Below, one piece after another: positions 26,675-40,749 of a stretch of 64,000 nucleotides of DNA (its first letter is position 1; each line of letters begins with the position of its first letter). The notes beneath the pieces were generated by a model, which saw only the letters and a program-made list of their open reading frames with translations, was not told where the DNA came from and made no database searches. Made by a program: the position numbers and the translations under genes. Location: NCBI GenBank assembly GCA_029783825.1, contig JAREIK010003366.1, positions 190,534 to 254,533 of the forward strand, read 5' to 3'. Source of the stretch: Sapria himalayana (lineage: Eukaryota > Streptophyta > Magnoliopsida > Malpighiales > Rafflesiaceae).

Positions 26675-27569
26675 TAGAAAGATAGTTAAATAGTCGGATA
26701 GATAGATGAATAGATAGAGATATATAGATAGATAGATAGGCAAATAGAAAGATATACCTATACACAAATAGGAAGATAGACTGATAGATAGATTGATAGA
26801 TTGATAAACAGATAGATAAACTAACATACAAATTGTCAGATAGACAGAGATAGATAGATCAATAGATAGAAAGATAGATTTATAGAAAGATAAACATATA
26901 GATAGCGTAGAGATAGATAGATAAACAGACATATAGATATATAGATAAATAGGCATATATATAGACAGACAGATAGGCAGATAGATAGTTATTTAGATTT
27001 ACATATAAATAGATAGATAGATTGATTGAGAAAGAAATAGATAAGAAAGTATATAGATAGATAACTAGATAGATAGACAAATAAAATGATTGATAGATAG
27101 ATAAATAAAAATATTGCCAGATAGAAAGATAGATAGATAGACAGATATATAGATAGATATATAGATAGATAACAGATAGATAGATAGATAGAAATATAGA
27201 TAGATAGATAAAGATATACAAATTAATAGAAAGTCAGATAAAAATATTGAAAGATAGAAATATAGTCAAATTGATAGATAGATAGATAGATAGATAAATA
27301 GGTAGAAAGATTGACATACAGATAGACAGATAGATAGATAGATAGATAGTGAGATAGATAGACAGATAGAAAGATAGACAAATATATAGATAGACATTTC
27401 AACAAATCTATAGATAGATATATAGATAGATAGATAGATAGACATGTAGATAGATACATAAATAGTTAGTTAGACAGTTAGGCAGATAGGCACATAGGTA
27501 GTTAGATAAATAGACAGATAAATAGAAAGATAGATAGGTAGGTAGATGAATAGATAGATAGACATATAT
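26675..27569 (-). repeat. Degenerate GATA/TCTA satellite block B (inverted orientation)
   Basis: About 0.9 kb of degenerate tetranucleotide repeat whose TCTA strand is the minus strand, the opposite of block A. All nearly stop-free frames are on the minus strand for that reason. It separates E1 from E2 and is the left flank of the E2 insertion. Confidence 0.95.
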
Positions 27570-27870
27570 CATTACAAAAAAAAGCCAAAATAACTAGGGA
27601 TATTTCCCTAGTTATTATAAGAAATTCTATCATTAAAATAGAATAGCAATGGATTTATGACGTAAATTATCCAAAGCTAAAGTGTTCATCACAAAATATT
27701 AATGGAAAAAAAAATTCCCTAGCAAATTTTTGAATTATAGAAATCCCTAGCTAATTATATTTTTTCCTCTAATATTTTGATCATAATTAAGAGTAGTAAT
27801 CAATATTTTTCTCCTAGATAGATATAGAAAATTCTCTATCTAAATTAGTGAGAGAAAATTCCCTAGCTAT
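27570..27870 (-). repeat. 3' terminal and subterminal repeats of E2
   Basis: The terminus CATTACAAAAA is followed by copies of the motif in both orientations, for example AACTAGGGATATTTCCCTAG at 27,592, ATTCCCTAGC near 27,713 and TTCCCTAGCTA near 27,860. Expected role: transposase and TnpA-like protein binding. Confidence 0.85.
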
Positions 27871-28100
27871 TTTCATTCCAAATCTATTTTCACAATTTAA
27901 TTTTTTACAAAAATTTGATTACATCTTTTTAAATATTTATATTAAATTGAATAAAAACATATACTATAACCCATTTTTTATAATTAACAAAAAGTAAAAG
28001 CAATTTAAAAATTATTCTGATACAATAGTTACATATTTAAAACAAAAAGATTACATAAGTATACAATCATTTAAAAGTAAATCATCATCTTCATCATTAG

Positions 28101-29963
28101 CTAGTGCATTTGTGCTTGCTTCTCCTGCATGGTTTCTCTGCTAAAGGTTAGTATGCTATCTGCTATGTCAAGGCCATTAACTATGACTCTATATAAGACA
28201 TTTGCTTTTGCATTGCATTCTTAACTTCTTTTATCTCATCATTCACTTCTTTTATTTCCTGCATTTTATCCTTCAAAATCGTATCTACTGATCCTTCTCT
28301 TTAATTTCTTTCTCCATAAATACAAATCATACATTTGTTTCTATGTCTAGCTCTTCACTTGCCTCTTCCACTAGTGTTATGATAGAGGAACTAGAAGCAT
28401 GACTTCTAGAACAAAAATCCACTTTCTTCGAGCTGATGCTTTACACTCATTGCTTCTTCTTACCTTTTATGCTCTCCAAAATAAAAAAAGATAATAATCA
28501 CTTGGTTGAAGTCCCATAGAACTTTCAAATGACTGAGAAGTAGCTATCACACATTCCTCCATGAGGTCCTATAATAAAATAGAATAAAATATTGTGCTAG
28601 ATTTAAATAAAATAAATCAAATATTTTTCATTCCACACAACTTTTAAAATTTACTGCAGTATTCTAAAAGTTTATTAATATATCACATTCTTATAGCAAT
28701 CAAATGAGAATTGTTGCCACCAAAATGCCAATCCACTTCTTCACATGCATCTTCCTGAAAATCACATAAAAATTAGGATTTTGGCCCAATTATCCAACAC
28801 AATGTTTGTATTTATTATGTCAAAAAATAACATATGTTAGAAAATTTTCGCTAAAATTGTAAAACCATGCAAAGATAAAATTATGTGGACTATTAGGCCA
28901 ACTGCTAAATATATAAATTTTAAAGTTATAAATTGTACCCAATCTCGAGCATACTCAATGCATGACTTTGATCCTCTTGTGTGGCGAGACATTCATGTAC
29001 CTGGTCTAGCTACTCAATCCATCAGTTTTTGCTAGCTATCTTTGATTTTTTCTTCACATCTAGTTCCTTCCAATACTTAAGCTACTTGGGCCACTCATCC
29101 TCAGGTATAAAATTAGGCCTAACTTTTAGAAATTTCAATTTATGAACAAAATCTAAGTACCATTCAACAATTTTGCTCTCTCACAATGACTTTATTTGTC
29201 CATCAAATTGGAGTGCCCATGTACACTAATTTTATATATATAAAATTCACAAAAAAATATATTAATAAAAAAGACAATTTTTTTATGCTTGAATAATAAC
29301 CTACATAATAGTTAACTAATTAGATAATTAATTTTCAATGCTTTGTTTCTTTGTTTTTACCTAAAAGTCATAAAAGTTAGTCTCTATTGTTGATTCAGAA
29401 ACATTTTTCCACTATAATGCTTTGGAATCAACCATTTTATTGAAATACTTTGTAATTATAGCCAAGCACTTGTGAGATGGAATTAAACTATAAAAATAAA
29501 TAATTAACATTGATAATAAGCAATTATAACTATATATAAAAACAATACCACTAAAAGTGACATCATAATATTTATATTAAAATAATGTTTACATTTTTTA
29601 TACCTCTCATCCATAATTTCTATTACTAACTTAGCACTGCCTGCAGATGAAGCCAGAACATTTAATGATGTCGATGGTGCTATAAATTAGAGAATAAATA
29701 ATGGTGTAAAAATGTGGTGTAGAAGATGGTGATGGATTAGAAGTGTGTGCAGGAGGGATAATGGGTGGTGGCCTTATATTTGATAAAGGTGATGATAAAG
29801 GTGTCAATGATGGTGATGCTGATGTTGATGGTGATGTTGAAGTCTGGATAGGGTGGGTATGAGATGGTACTGGTTGTACAACACTGCGTAAAATACTAGA
29901 TGAATCTCATCCATTTATGCATCCACGTCCACCTCAACCATGCCCACGTCCTTTATACGGCAT
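28101..29963 (-). pseudogene. TnpA-like second CACTA protein (Transposase_24 / Ptta family), decayed
   Basis: Reading the minus strand from the ATG at 29,961-29,963 gives MPYKGRGHG, a stop, then GGRG: the basic Gly/Arg-rich start typical of this CACTA protein. A Pro/Ser/Thr-rich stretch follows (about 29,640-29,880), for example SPSTSASPSLTPLSSPLS. Further on is a conserved core near 28,950-29,110 with IPEDEWP, LDVKKKSKIASKN and CLATQEDQSHA. The C-terminal part (about 28,180-28,330) is Lys/Glu-rich and likely coiled coil, ending at the TAG at 28,101-28,103. Several stops and introns interrupt it. In the En/Spm system this protein binds the subterminal repeats and helps bring the ends together. 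It lies downstream of TNP2 and matches the E3 copy in order and sequence. Confidence 0.8.
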
Positions 29964-30132
29964 CTACTATACAAAAAGGAAAAACAATGAACAAATAATA
30001 GAGATATAATTAAAACATAAATTGATATTGTATGACGAATAACCATGCATTTTAGAATAACACACACCAATGGATTTCGACAAAATATAGAAAGTCTTTG
30101 AAATTATAATATTCTAATAATATTATAACAAT

Positions 30133-33100
30133 TTAATTATCGGAATCACTATCACCTTCTTATGGATCTTTTGACATTTCATCTGATTCTGATGGAAGTT
30201 CTAACTCATCTTCAGATATAAAATGATCATCTTCAAAATCTATTAGGCCACCATTTGAGTCACATAAGTTTTCTGGAACTTCATCTACATGCACAGGCTC
30301 AATATTAATTATGTCATCTTCTTGAAATGCCAATGCAATAGCTAAGTTTGCACTTCTTTGTTGAGATGTTGGTACTTCAAAATTTGATCGAGCTTTGATT
30401 TTTCAAATAGCCCACTAGTCACACTTATCATGAGATAAACTGGAATATGTATAATAATATACTTGAGTGGCTAGAACTACCATAATAAATGGCTTATATC
30501 AATTAAATCTGCATTTATGGATAACATCCACTAGCTTATAATCCAAATGAATCTTTGTACCAACATTTCGTGTAGGATCAAACCACTCACATTTTAATAA
30601 TACAATCCTATTATTTTGGAGTCTAGGATCCTTTAACTCAATAACTTCTGCTAGTTGACCATAATAATCAATCTCACTTACATTGTAACTTGAGCCTTTA
30701 ATGCATACACCACTATTCATAGTTGCTTTAGAAGAACAATGCCCTTTTTTGTGAAATTTATATTCATTGACAAAATACCCAGGATAGGATGTCACATATC
30801 AAAATGGGCCTTTACTTAGATTCTGTATGAATTTCTTGGAATCTCCATTTTAATGATCATTTGTATATTTCATACATTCAATAAATGATGTTAAAAAATA
30901 TAAGATACTAATAAATCAAATTATTCAAAAAATTAAGGCTTAATAATTCTCACATAGTTCCTGACCAAATTCACAAATTCTATTCTAGCATAGAATCGAC
31001 CTTACGGCTAGGAATGGATGGTTTCCTTTATTTTAACTGCTCAATATAAACACTGCACAAATATAGACAGAGGGAGAATAATGGATTTTAATTTTTAATT
31101 ATTACTATTCAAGACAAAATTATCTTATGATTAAACCTTCAATCATTTTGGGTATACATACTCAATATATGTTGCAACCTCCTCACAATTAAGTAAAAGG
31201 TAGCCATGAGTTGCTTTGTACTATTCATCTATCATACATCTTTTCTTTGCTCTTCCAAATACTTTTCTAGGGTGCTTGAAGATAGATAACTTGTCCTCAG
31301 ATTCATATTCTTCTACCAGCACATGACCTTTATCATTCCGATGCATATTTATATTCTTTGTTTGATATGGTCCTCAAAAGAATAAGAACAAAAAATGATG
31401 TTTTTCTACATAATATGCATTACAAATTGAACCTTCAACTTTTGGCATGTTTCTAACATTCAATTTAAACTTCCGAAAATACCTACAACCATTTTGTTAT
31501 GTTTCAATAAAATCAAATTACAATATTAATTTATGCTTGAAATAATAAAATACAATTACATATATTTATTTACCTCTCAAAAGGATACATACACCTGTAT
31601 TACATTGGCCTGGCTATTCTTGCTTCATAAGCCAAATGGACCGGCAAATGCACCATTGAGTCAAAAAAGCTCAATGGGAATATTCATTCAAGCTTACAAA
31701 GAATGAGATGTATGTCATTCTCCAGTCTCACAATGTCATCTATTTTGATTGTGGTTGTGATTAGCTATTTGAAGAACAAATTAAGTTTTGTAAGGACCTT
31801 CTAAACACATAGAAAAAGTATTTAACAAAAATAATTTGGTATTAATCTTTACATAAATACATGATAATCATGACTTTTCATTCTAAATAACCTAAGCTTC
31901 TTCATATCCACACATCTGCCAATATTTGACACATATCCATCATGGAATTTCAAAATTTTGACCCATACACATAATATCTGTCTTGCCTTCTTATCAAGTC
32001 TGTAACAAGCTTTAGTGTATTTTTTTGCAGCCTCATTCCATTTCAATTCAGGACACTGATAGCAATTATTTAACTCTTGTCTTGATTTTTTAGTGTCCTT
32101 TTTGTAAATTTATATTTACGCAGGGTTGAAAACATTGTAAAACATATTTTTTTCAATATGTAATACATCCAAGTTATGACAAATTAAATTAGACCTTTAA
32201 TAGGGCAAGTCCCAAAAAATACTATGTTTTCTCATTCCAAATATTTTTCATATTGGTCCATTAGTTCTAGTAGCATCAATTTCAGTTACTTTTTTTAGAC
32301 CCAAACTCTGAATCTTTGTCAAGATATCATCTCCTGAATGAATAGCTAGTGGAATTGTCGTCACTATTTAATTTTTTTGAAATGTAGTTCTATTTCTACG
32401 GAATGGAAGATTTGTAGGTAGAAACTTACAATGATTTTAAAACCATGACTATTTACCACTGAATTTGAGAGTGAAAGCTTTAGACTTATCAATGCAATTC
32501 TCGCATGCTAACCATCCTATAGTACTCCAACCATACAATATTGAATATGCAGAAAAATCACTTACCGTTAACATAAGGGCTACATGCATAATTACACTTT
32601 GCTTCTTTGAGATGTCATATTTATTCATGCCAATTTCCCACAAATGATTCAAATCTACTATAAGAACTGTAAGAAAACATCCAACATATATTTTGGATTT
32701 TTTGGCCATGGAACCAATATTGACAAAAACATATATTGCTCCGTCATACACAACCATGGAGGCAAATTCTAAGGTATCACTATTATTGGCCATGTAGAAT
32801 ACTATTTTCTAGATTGACCAAATGGCTGAAAACCATCAGTGTAGAGACCCAATCTAACATTTCAACTTTCAGCAAGTGAATTTGATGGATGACATATTAC
32901 CCCTTGTTCAACCTCATACTCAGAATGCCACCTCATATCATTTGCTGTAGTATTTGATGCATATAGTCTCTGCAATCGAGGAATTAAAGAGAAGTAATAC
33001 ATATTCTTAAACGCAACTTTCATCTTCTTTCTCATTTCTACAATACGAGGAGCCTTTTTTAACCGAGGATGATCTCAAAACTTAGATCTAATTAAATCAC

Positions 33101-33797
33101 TATCACCATCCCAATATAACATATATCCATTAAAACAATAATCAAAATTTTCCACTGGTAGAACCATGCCTCGTAATAACTTCTTGGTACTGTAAAAGTT
33201 GTTTGTGACCAAATTATTATCCAAAATAATTTCTTTCATTAGTTCTATCACCTGATCAAATAATTTCTCAGACATATGATTTTTTGACTTCATGATAATA
33301 AGTCGAGCCACTAGTGACAATTGTGAATGTGTTTTACAATTAGGCCACAACCCATTATCTGCAGCTTTAAGCATATCATAAAATTTCTAATCATCGGGAT
33401 AATGTGGTTCATCCATGTAATCCATATTGAAGTTAACACCTTTATCTTCCATGACCATTCTATGGTATGTATTTGATGCTTCTTCACTACATACATATGA
33501 TTCAATACCCTCATTTTGGTCAATGTCAACAACCATTGTACTATTTCCTTGATATATCCAAACAATAATATTTGGTACAAAACCATATTTAGCCACATGG
33601 TATCTAATAGTGTTTACATCATGAAAAGAAATATTGAGACACTCGTGGTTATTATATGGACACTTAATTTTATCTCTGTCTTTCCATCTCGATTTACTAC
33701 AAGCAAAGGTGATGAAAATTTTTAGCACACTCAAAAAATCTTTATTCAAAATTCCATTCATAATTCTTTTGTACATCCACTGACAATCTGAACTCAT
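30133..33797 (-). pseudogene. TNP2-like CACTA transposase, decayed
   Basis: The minus-strand ATG at 33,797 opens the N-terminal transposase-associated domain (CQWMYKRIMNGILNKDF, then WKDRDKIKCPYNN), followed by the Transposase_21 core with PRLQRLYASN and NVRLGLYTDGFQPFGQS (about 32,830-32,980) and YDISKKQSVIMHVALM (about 32,560). HNLDVLHIEKN lies near 32,160-32,180. DUF4218-type sequence follows (MKSHDYHVFM at 31,849-31,890; YIEYVYPK near 31,150) and then DUF4216-type sequence (YYGQLAEVIEL and KCEWFDPTRN at 30,499-30,795), with an acidic tail ending at TAA 30,133-30,135. Inactivating changes include a stop at 33,387, a TGA near 33,073 and loss of about 16 codons before NVRLG compared with E3. 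Intact, it would cut and rejoin CACTA ends in the nucleus. Confidence 0.92.
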
Positions 33798-36796
33798 TTT
33801 GCTCTATTATATTTACAAATAATTATGCTCAATCATAATTCTAAATGAAACATACAATGACTTCAAATAATACTATTAATTAAATAAAATCACTTACATA
33901 TGAATATGCAAAGGCAAAATATCATGAATATCTAGGCAATGTGTTGGTAGAATCTACATAAAGAAACAGAGAATTTATTAGCATGCTAAAGTTGAAAAGA
34001 TATCACAATATTGCTAGAAGAAGAGAGTATGTCTCTTCTAGTGCACCAATCAAAGCAACACAAAAAGGCAAGAATTATGAGAACACAAGAACGAAGTGAA
34101 AGGACAAGAAAGGGAAGCAAAAAAAAGGAATTATATGTTTGAAGGAGTAAGCTTCTCACTTCTCAATGAAGATCAAAGATCAAAATTTCAACTGTGATTC
34201 AACTCAATCTTTGAAGTTAAAAATAAATAGGAAAGACAAAATAAAAGGAATGAAGATCCAATTCCAAAAACATTTTGCAAATGAATTAATGAAGAATTTA
34301 GACATAAAAAATAAAAGGTTTGGACAATAAAACATATCATACAAAGTACTAAACTAGAAAACATAGATGTGAAGTAGCTTGCAATTTCAGATTCTTAGCA
34401 TTACAAATATGAACTAATTAAAGATACCAATAATTAGAGACATTATCATTAACATTTTGTGGAAAACTATAATCAAAAGATAGTTTGCTAAAGAAAACTG
34501 ATTAAGATAAGAAGAATGAAAATTAAGCAAAACTAGATGTCTAAAGAGCTCTTAGATTTCTATCACATCCTAGTTAAAGTTTACTAACAAGATAGAGATT
34601 AGAAATGGATGAATATAATCTAGTAAAACTAAATCTAAATTTTAAAGAGACGCATGACTTAAACACCAAGATTTAAGGCCAAAGATATGCATCAATAAAT
34701 TGTTAATTAAAGTAGCAGCCTAAGAACAGACCATTTTATGAACTAAATAACTGCCAAAAAATAGTAGTGCAAAAGAACTTAATCATAATTTTTTAGTAAT
34801 TTACTTAAAGATTATTTACATACACATCAATTCAAACTTAAACGATATGAAGGATATCAACTTATTAATTAAACAATAATTATAGATATGATCATCACTT
34901 ATATACTTTTGCCGATTAGATATTTAACTAAAATATTAATACTTTGTATTGAAAAGCCTATTTTCATTTTTTATGATGGTTATTAGCTCACATAATATGT
35001 TATATTCATTTTAATCTATTATGAGAAGAATGAACACATAAAAGTATTATTTTATCAAAGAAATTATTAAAAATAAAGCAACATTTCGGCAAGAGCAGCT
35101 AGAGAGGACTATTTTTCACAATGCCCAAATAATCCACGAGAAAATCAACCAAATGGCCACATCACTTTTTTTAAAAGATTCTAAAATAGGTTAATTAATT
35201 TTATCAAACAATAACATGGCTATAATTGCATAAAATTTATAAAATTATTTAATATACTAATATTATAATCTTACACCAAAACAAAATGTTGCAAATATAT
35301 ATATGACAATAAATATAATGATAGACATAAATACAAACAAAAAACTATACATGCATATGTGTGGGTGTGTATGTATCATATATCAAGAGTATCATCAATT
35401 GCACAAAAAAATTTATTAACAAATGCTAAATCTAAAATAACTGAAAAGAAAAAAAATAAAAGGAAAACATATCCTATATTAAGAGTATCATATATCAAGA
35501 GAATCATATTTTGCATTAATGATGATTTTTGATTTTTGTTTTTCATTAATTTTTTATTGCTAAATATTGAATTTCAAAAAAAAATATATTACTAGAATAA
35601 CATTAAATCTAAAATATCACACCAATATTTTAAAGATATTTTTTCATATAGAGATTTAAATCCAATAAACATTTTTTATTAAAAAAATTTACTTTGATAT
35701 ATCAATTCTTAGTAATAATCTCAGAATCAACATTAGATCATATCAAAATTTTGAAAGTCATTATTAAATGACGTGTTTCATCTTGTTTGATTTTTTTTCA
35801 TTTAGTTGTACAATATTATTTTTGATAATTTTTAATTTTTTGTATGTGTGAAAATTTAATTGGCAAGTTTTTTGTGTACATAAGTATTTTAGTATACATG
35901 TTTCATTGTAAACAATAAATAATGTGCATGTACAACAAATATAGACTGTACTAAATAAGCAACTTCACATGCACCCCACATCTATTACTTTGGATATATA
36001 TACTAAATGCACATTTTTAAAAAATAGAAGTGTATACTCGATTACAAATCAAATTATCTATCATATTACTCATGTTAATATTGTATAATGATGGAATAAT
36101 TATTTATTATAACTGTATACACGAAATAAGTGACCATGCATGGCTAGTGTGCTTTGAGAATGCATGGAATATAATAAAATACTTTGAAAAAATTCTGTAC
36201 AATGTTTGTTCCCCCGCTTACAATAGTCTCACTTGAGTTCTCAGTCTTCTACACCCCCCCCATTTCTCCATCAATTGTACTTTGATTCTACAAGCCAATA
36301 TTTGATAGATATAATAATGTCTTAGTGTAGTCAATTTTTTTAATAGCACTATTAAACAATAATTAATATCATAATTAAAGCATCTATAATCTTAACAGAA
36401 TAGACTTACTATGTAATTTATTGGGTACCTAATTAAAGACCAAAAAATATGATTTATTAAGAAAAAAAAAACTAAAAAGAATTCATCATCATCCACCAAC
36501 AAAAATTATAGCCTCGACAACCTATCAACATGAGCAATGACAACAAAATTTAAGGTTATGATGGTTAAGTTGTACCTTCTTCTTTGAAAAAAATATAAGA
36601 GCTTCACACTATAACCATAGAAACTTGATTAGTAAAAAATTTCCCACATGTTCTTCATATGCATCTTCTCTATAGAAAAAAAATTCTAAAATATAAAAAC
36701 CCATAAATTAAAATATAAGATATAACTTAAATTTAAATAATTATAGTACCTTTCTATTCTTCTCCTCTTATTATTATTTTCGTCATCCTCCTTTAC
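33798..36796. other. 5' non-coding region of E2, first part
   Basis: AT-rich with no coding signal. It shares scattered words with the region just upstream of the E3 transposase, in the same orientation relative to the gene; for example the 18-bp word at 34,142-34,159 (AAGGAGTAAGCTTCTCAC) is present as its complement at 56,225-56,242. This supports common descent of E2 and E3 upstream of the gene too. Confidence 0.7.
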
Positions 36797-36897
36797 TATT
36801 CATCTTCGAATTTCAGAGCTAACACACTTTATGTTGATTTGAAATCCATTAAACATTAAAAAAAGAATCATTAAAATAAAAAAGGTTCACACTATTA
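36797..36897. repeat. Left copy of a long direct repeat flanking the nested copia element
   Basis: The 85-100 bp before the 5' LTR resembles the sequence just after the 3' LTR (about 40,987-41,085) in direct orientation. Shared landmarks are AGAGCTARCACACTTT, GTTGATTTGAAATYCATTAAAC and AATCATTAAA. Normal copia target duplications are about 5 bp, so this is far too long. Confidence 0.75.
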
Positions 36898-37159
36898 TGA
36901 ACAATATTATGGATATCCATAAATGCTCCATTAATCTCATGACTATTAAAATTCTTGTGACTATTATTATTCATAGATTAATGTGTATTAATTAGCATGG
37001 ATTAATATGTATTCATTAATACATTTAATATGTATTCATTTATTATACCCTAAAAATAGGGAGCCTTTGTATGAGTCACAATATACTTGAAGGAATAAGA
37101 AATCTCTCCCCTATTTCTCCTATATCTCTCAATCTCTTATCCTTCAATTTAATAATACA
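36898..37159 (+). repeat. 5' LTR of the nested copia
   Basis: It starts TGAACAATATT and aligns with 40,750-40,997 over its length, including a GGGAGCCTTTGTATGAGTC segment and a CT-rich stretch with TCTCCTATATCTCTC before the end. The likely end is ATACA at 37,159, followed by TTATCAGAATGAAGCTCC where the primer-binding site is expected. TATAAATAGGGAGCC in the 3' copy (here CTAAAAATAGGGAGCC) looks like the TATA box. Confidence 0.85.
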
Positions 37160-37240
37160 TTATCAGAATGAAGCTCCATTAGATTTTCAAGGGTTATATT
37201 GAAGAATATAAAAACTCATTTGGTGGGATCCTCAATCGGT

Positions 37241-40200
37241 GATAATGATATATGTCTCACAGATAGTGCATTAACACATACTATACTTAAAGATATATAT
37301 TTTTTCTTTTTTCATAATGCAGGGATTAGATATAAATACTATATTAGATAGTGAAATATTGATTGAGGGCTTTAGAAAAGCTAATATATTGATACTCGGA
37401 GGAACAAAATTCATATTGATGATGCATTATATTTTACAAAGTCTCAAAGAAATTTATTGAGTTATAAAGATATTTGATGAAATAGATATCATATTTAGAC
37501 TACGAATAAAGATAACACTGAGTATTTATATATTACTAATTTTGTCTCAGGTAAAAAAAATATATTGAAAAAATTTCCCATTTTTTTTCTGGTTTGTACT
37601 ACACAAACATAAGCACAAATGAGACACATGTCATAGCAAACCAAAAGTTTAGGGATGAAAATAATTTTATTGTTTGGCATGACTGATTGGGACATCCTAT
37701 GTCTATAATGATATAGAGAATCAATAAAAATTCAAGTGGGTATTCACTGAAAAATCAAAAGATTTTTTATCCAATGAGTTTTCAAGTGCTACTTATTCTC
37801 AAGGAAAGTTAATTATAAGGCCTTCACCAACAAAAATAAGGACATAACCCCTTGCATTTTTGCAACGTATACAAGGTGATATATGTGGGCCTATTCATCC
37901 ACCATGTGAACGATTTTGATATTTTATGATTCTGATTGATACATCAATGAGATGGTCACATGTCTGTTTGTTATCAACACATAATAGAGCATTTTCTAGA
38001 TTTTTTTGCTCAAATAATTTGGTTATGGGCTCATTTTCTAGATTATCTGATTAAGTCTATTCATCTTGATAATTCTGGAGAATTTACTTTCCAAGCTTTT
38101 AATGATTATTATATGTCTATTATAATAACTGATGAACATTCTTTAGCATATGTTCATACACAAAATGGTCTTGAAGAATCATTTATTAAATGCTTTCAAT
38201 TGATTACAAGGCCATTACTAATAAGGATGAAGCTCTCAACTTCTGCTTGGGGCCATTCTATTTTGTATGCAGTAGTACTGTTTCATATTAGACCAATAAA
38301 TTATCATGAGTTCTTTCCTTTACAATTAGTTTTTGTCGAGAACCAAATATTTTCCATCTAAGGATTTTTGGGTGTGTTGTATATGTTCTGATTACTCCAC
38401 CACAACGCACTAAGATGAGTCCCCAAAAAAGAGTGGAAATACATATTGGATATGAATCTCCATCGATAATCAAATATTTAGAGCCAGCAACTTGAAATAT
38501 AATTATGGCTCATTTTTTGTTTGTCATTTTGATGAATGAGGTTTTCCAACTTTAAAGAAAGAAAATAAATAGTTATAAAAAGCTATTAGTTAGAATCTAT
38601 TGTTGTTGTCTCATCTTGACCCTCGCACAAAGGAATGTGAACTAGAAGTTGAAAATATTATTCATTTACAAAATTTAGCAAATTAATTGCCAGATGTATT
38701 TATTAATCCTAAGAGAGTATCTATATGTTACATGCCAACTGCTAATGTTCCAATTAGAATTGAAGTCCCGACAGAACAATCTATTGCTAATGAACCTAAA
38801 GCATCAGTGAAATGTGGTCAACAAGTTGGTTCCTAAGACAAAAATCCTCGGAAAATTAAATGATCAAAGAATCAAGTTGAGGAATTGATAGATCTAGAAG
38901 AGTCCTCAATTGTAATTCCAGAAAAAATTCATTTACCTAAAACTTTTGACAATCAAGAGATCTCGATAAACTATGTCACAACTAGCCAAAGATGGAATCA
39001 GAATATAATTGCTGTCGATGAAATATTTGCTTATAATATGGCACTCAACATTGTTAATGATAATAAGAACCTTGAGCCAAATTCTGTCAAGGAATATAGA
39101 CAGAGAGATGATTGACCAAAATGGAAAGATGTAATTGAAGTAGAATTGAATTCTCTTTCAAAACACCAAAATTTTGATTCTATTGTACATACAAATGATG
39201 GTGTCAAACATGTAGGATACAAATGAGTATTTGTATGAAAATGAGGCATGACGAATAAAATTGTCAAATATAAGGCACAATTAGTTGGACAAGGATTCTC
39301 TCAAAGATCTGGCATTGATTATGAAGAGAAGTATTCCTCTATAGTGGATGTAGTTATGGCTTATTTATAAGGACCACTTAACCGTGACATTTACATGAAA
39401 ATCCTAGAAGGATTAAAATTGCTTGCAACACATAATTCAAGTACCCGAGGACATTACTAGATAAAATTATGTAGATCTTTATATGGGTTGAAGCAATCTA
39501 GATGCATGTGATATAATTGTCTTAGTGAATATTTATAATGAAAAGGGTATAAGAATGATCCACTTTGCTCATGTGTATTTATTAATAGATCTAGATCTGA
39601 GTTTGTTATAATTGTAGTTTATGTTGATGACGTGATTATTATTGGAATTATGAATGAGCTTTCAGAAGCAATAGGCAACTTAAAGAAAGAATTCGAGATG
39701 AAAAATCTCGAAAAAACAAAAAATTGCCTTGGTTTGCAGATTGAACTCTAAGAAAAAAGAATTTTTGTTCATCAATCAGCTTATATATTAAAGGTGTTAA
39801 AACAATTCTTTAATGATAATGCCCATCCATTAAACACTACAATGGTTGTAAGGTCATTAGATGTGAATAAAGATCATTTTCGACCTCGGATGGATGATGA
39901 AAAGCTTCTTGGTCATAATGTACCATATCTTTGTGTTAATGGAGCACTAATGTATCTTACAAGTCACACACGACCTGATATATCATTTTTTTGTAAATTT
40001 GTTAGCAAGATATAGTTCTTGTCCAACAAGAAGATATTGGAATGGAGTTAAACATTTAGTGACGTATCTTCGAGGTACGATGGATACGTGCCTATATTAT
40101 CTCAATGTACCCAAAGCATAATTAATTGGTTATGTAGATGTGGGATATATGTCTGATCCTCATAATGATCGATCACAAATAGGCTATTTGTTCACATGTG

Positions 40201-40620
40201 GTGATACAACCATTTCATGACATTCTATGAAATAATTAATTACCCGCCAGATCTAATCATGTAGCGATCTTTGTAATTCATGAAGCAAGTAGGGAATATT
40301 TTTGGTTAAGATCTGTAATACATCATATTCGAGGGTTATGTAGTTTGTCTTTTAGCAAGGAGGTCCCTATGATCTTGTATGAAGATAATGTTGCATGCAT
40401 TGTTCAATTAAAAAATGGGTACATTAAAGGGGATAGAACAAAACATATATCACCAAAATTTATTTTCACTCATGATCTACAAAAGAAATGTGATATTGAT
40501 GTTCAATCAATTTGTTCAACTAATAATCTAGTAGATTTATTCACCAAGGCTCTACCTACTATAACATTTGAAAGGATATTTCATAGCACTAGAATGCGTA
40601 GGCTCAGAGATTTAAAGTGA
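37241..40620 (+). pseudogene. Copia pol polyprotein, decayed, without gag
   Basis: Protease-like sequence starts almost at once after the LTR (DSALTHTIL at about 37,262). Integrase follows at 37,960-38,361 with IHLDNSGEFTFQAFNDYY (about 38,062) and HTQNGLEESFIK. The reverse transcriptase region includes KYKAQLVGQGFSQ near 39,268, LYGLKQS near 39,480 and the catalytic YVDD at 39,620-39,631. RNase H near 40,370-40,620 has LYEDNVACIVQLK and DRTKHISPKF and ends LRDLK before TGA. Many stops and frameshifts interrupt it. The missing gag (only about 80 bp separate LTR and protease) means the copy was already defective or moved with another element's help. Confidence 0.93.
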
Positions 40621-40749
40621 TGTTGCGAAGAGGAAGAGTAAATTTTTTATACTGTACTCTTTTTTCCTTTACCATGGTTTTGTCCCACTAGGATTTTCTG
40701 TAAATGTTTTTAATGAGGCAGTATCATGAACATCCAAGTGGGAGTATTA

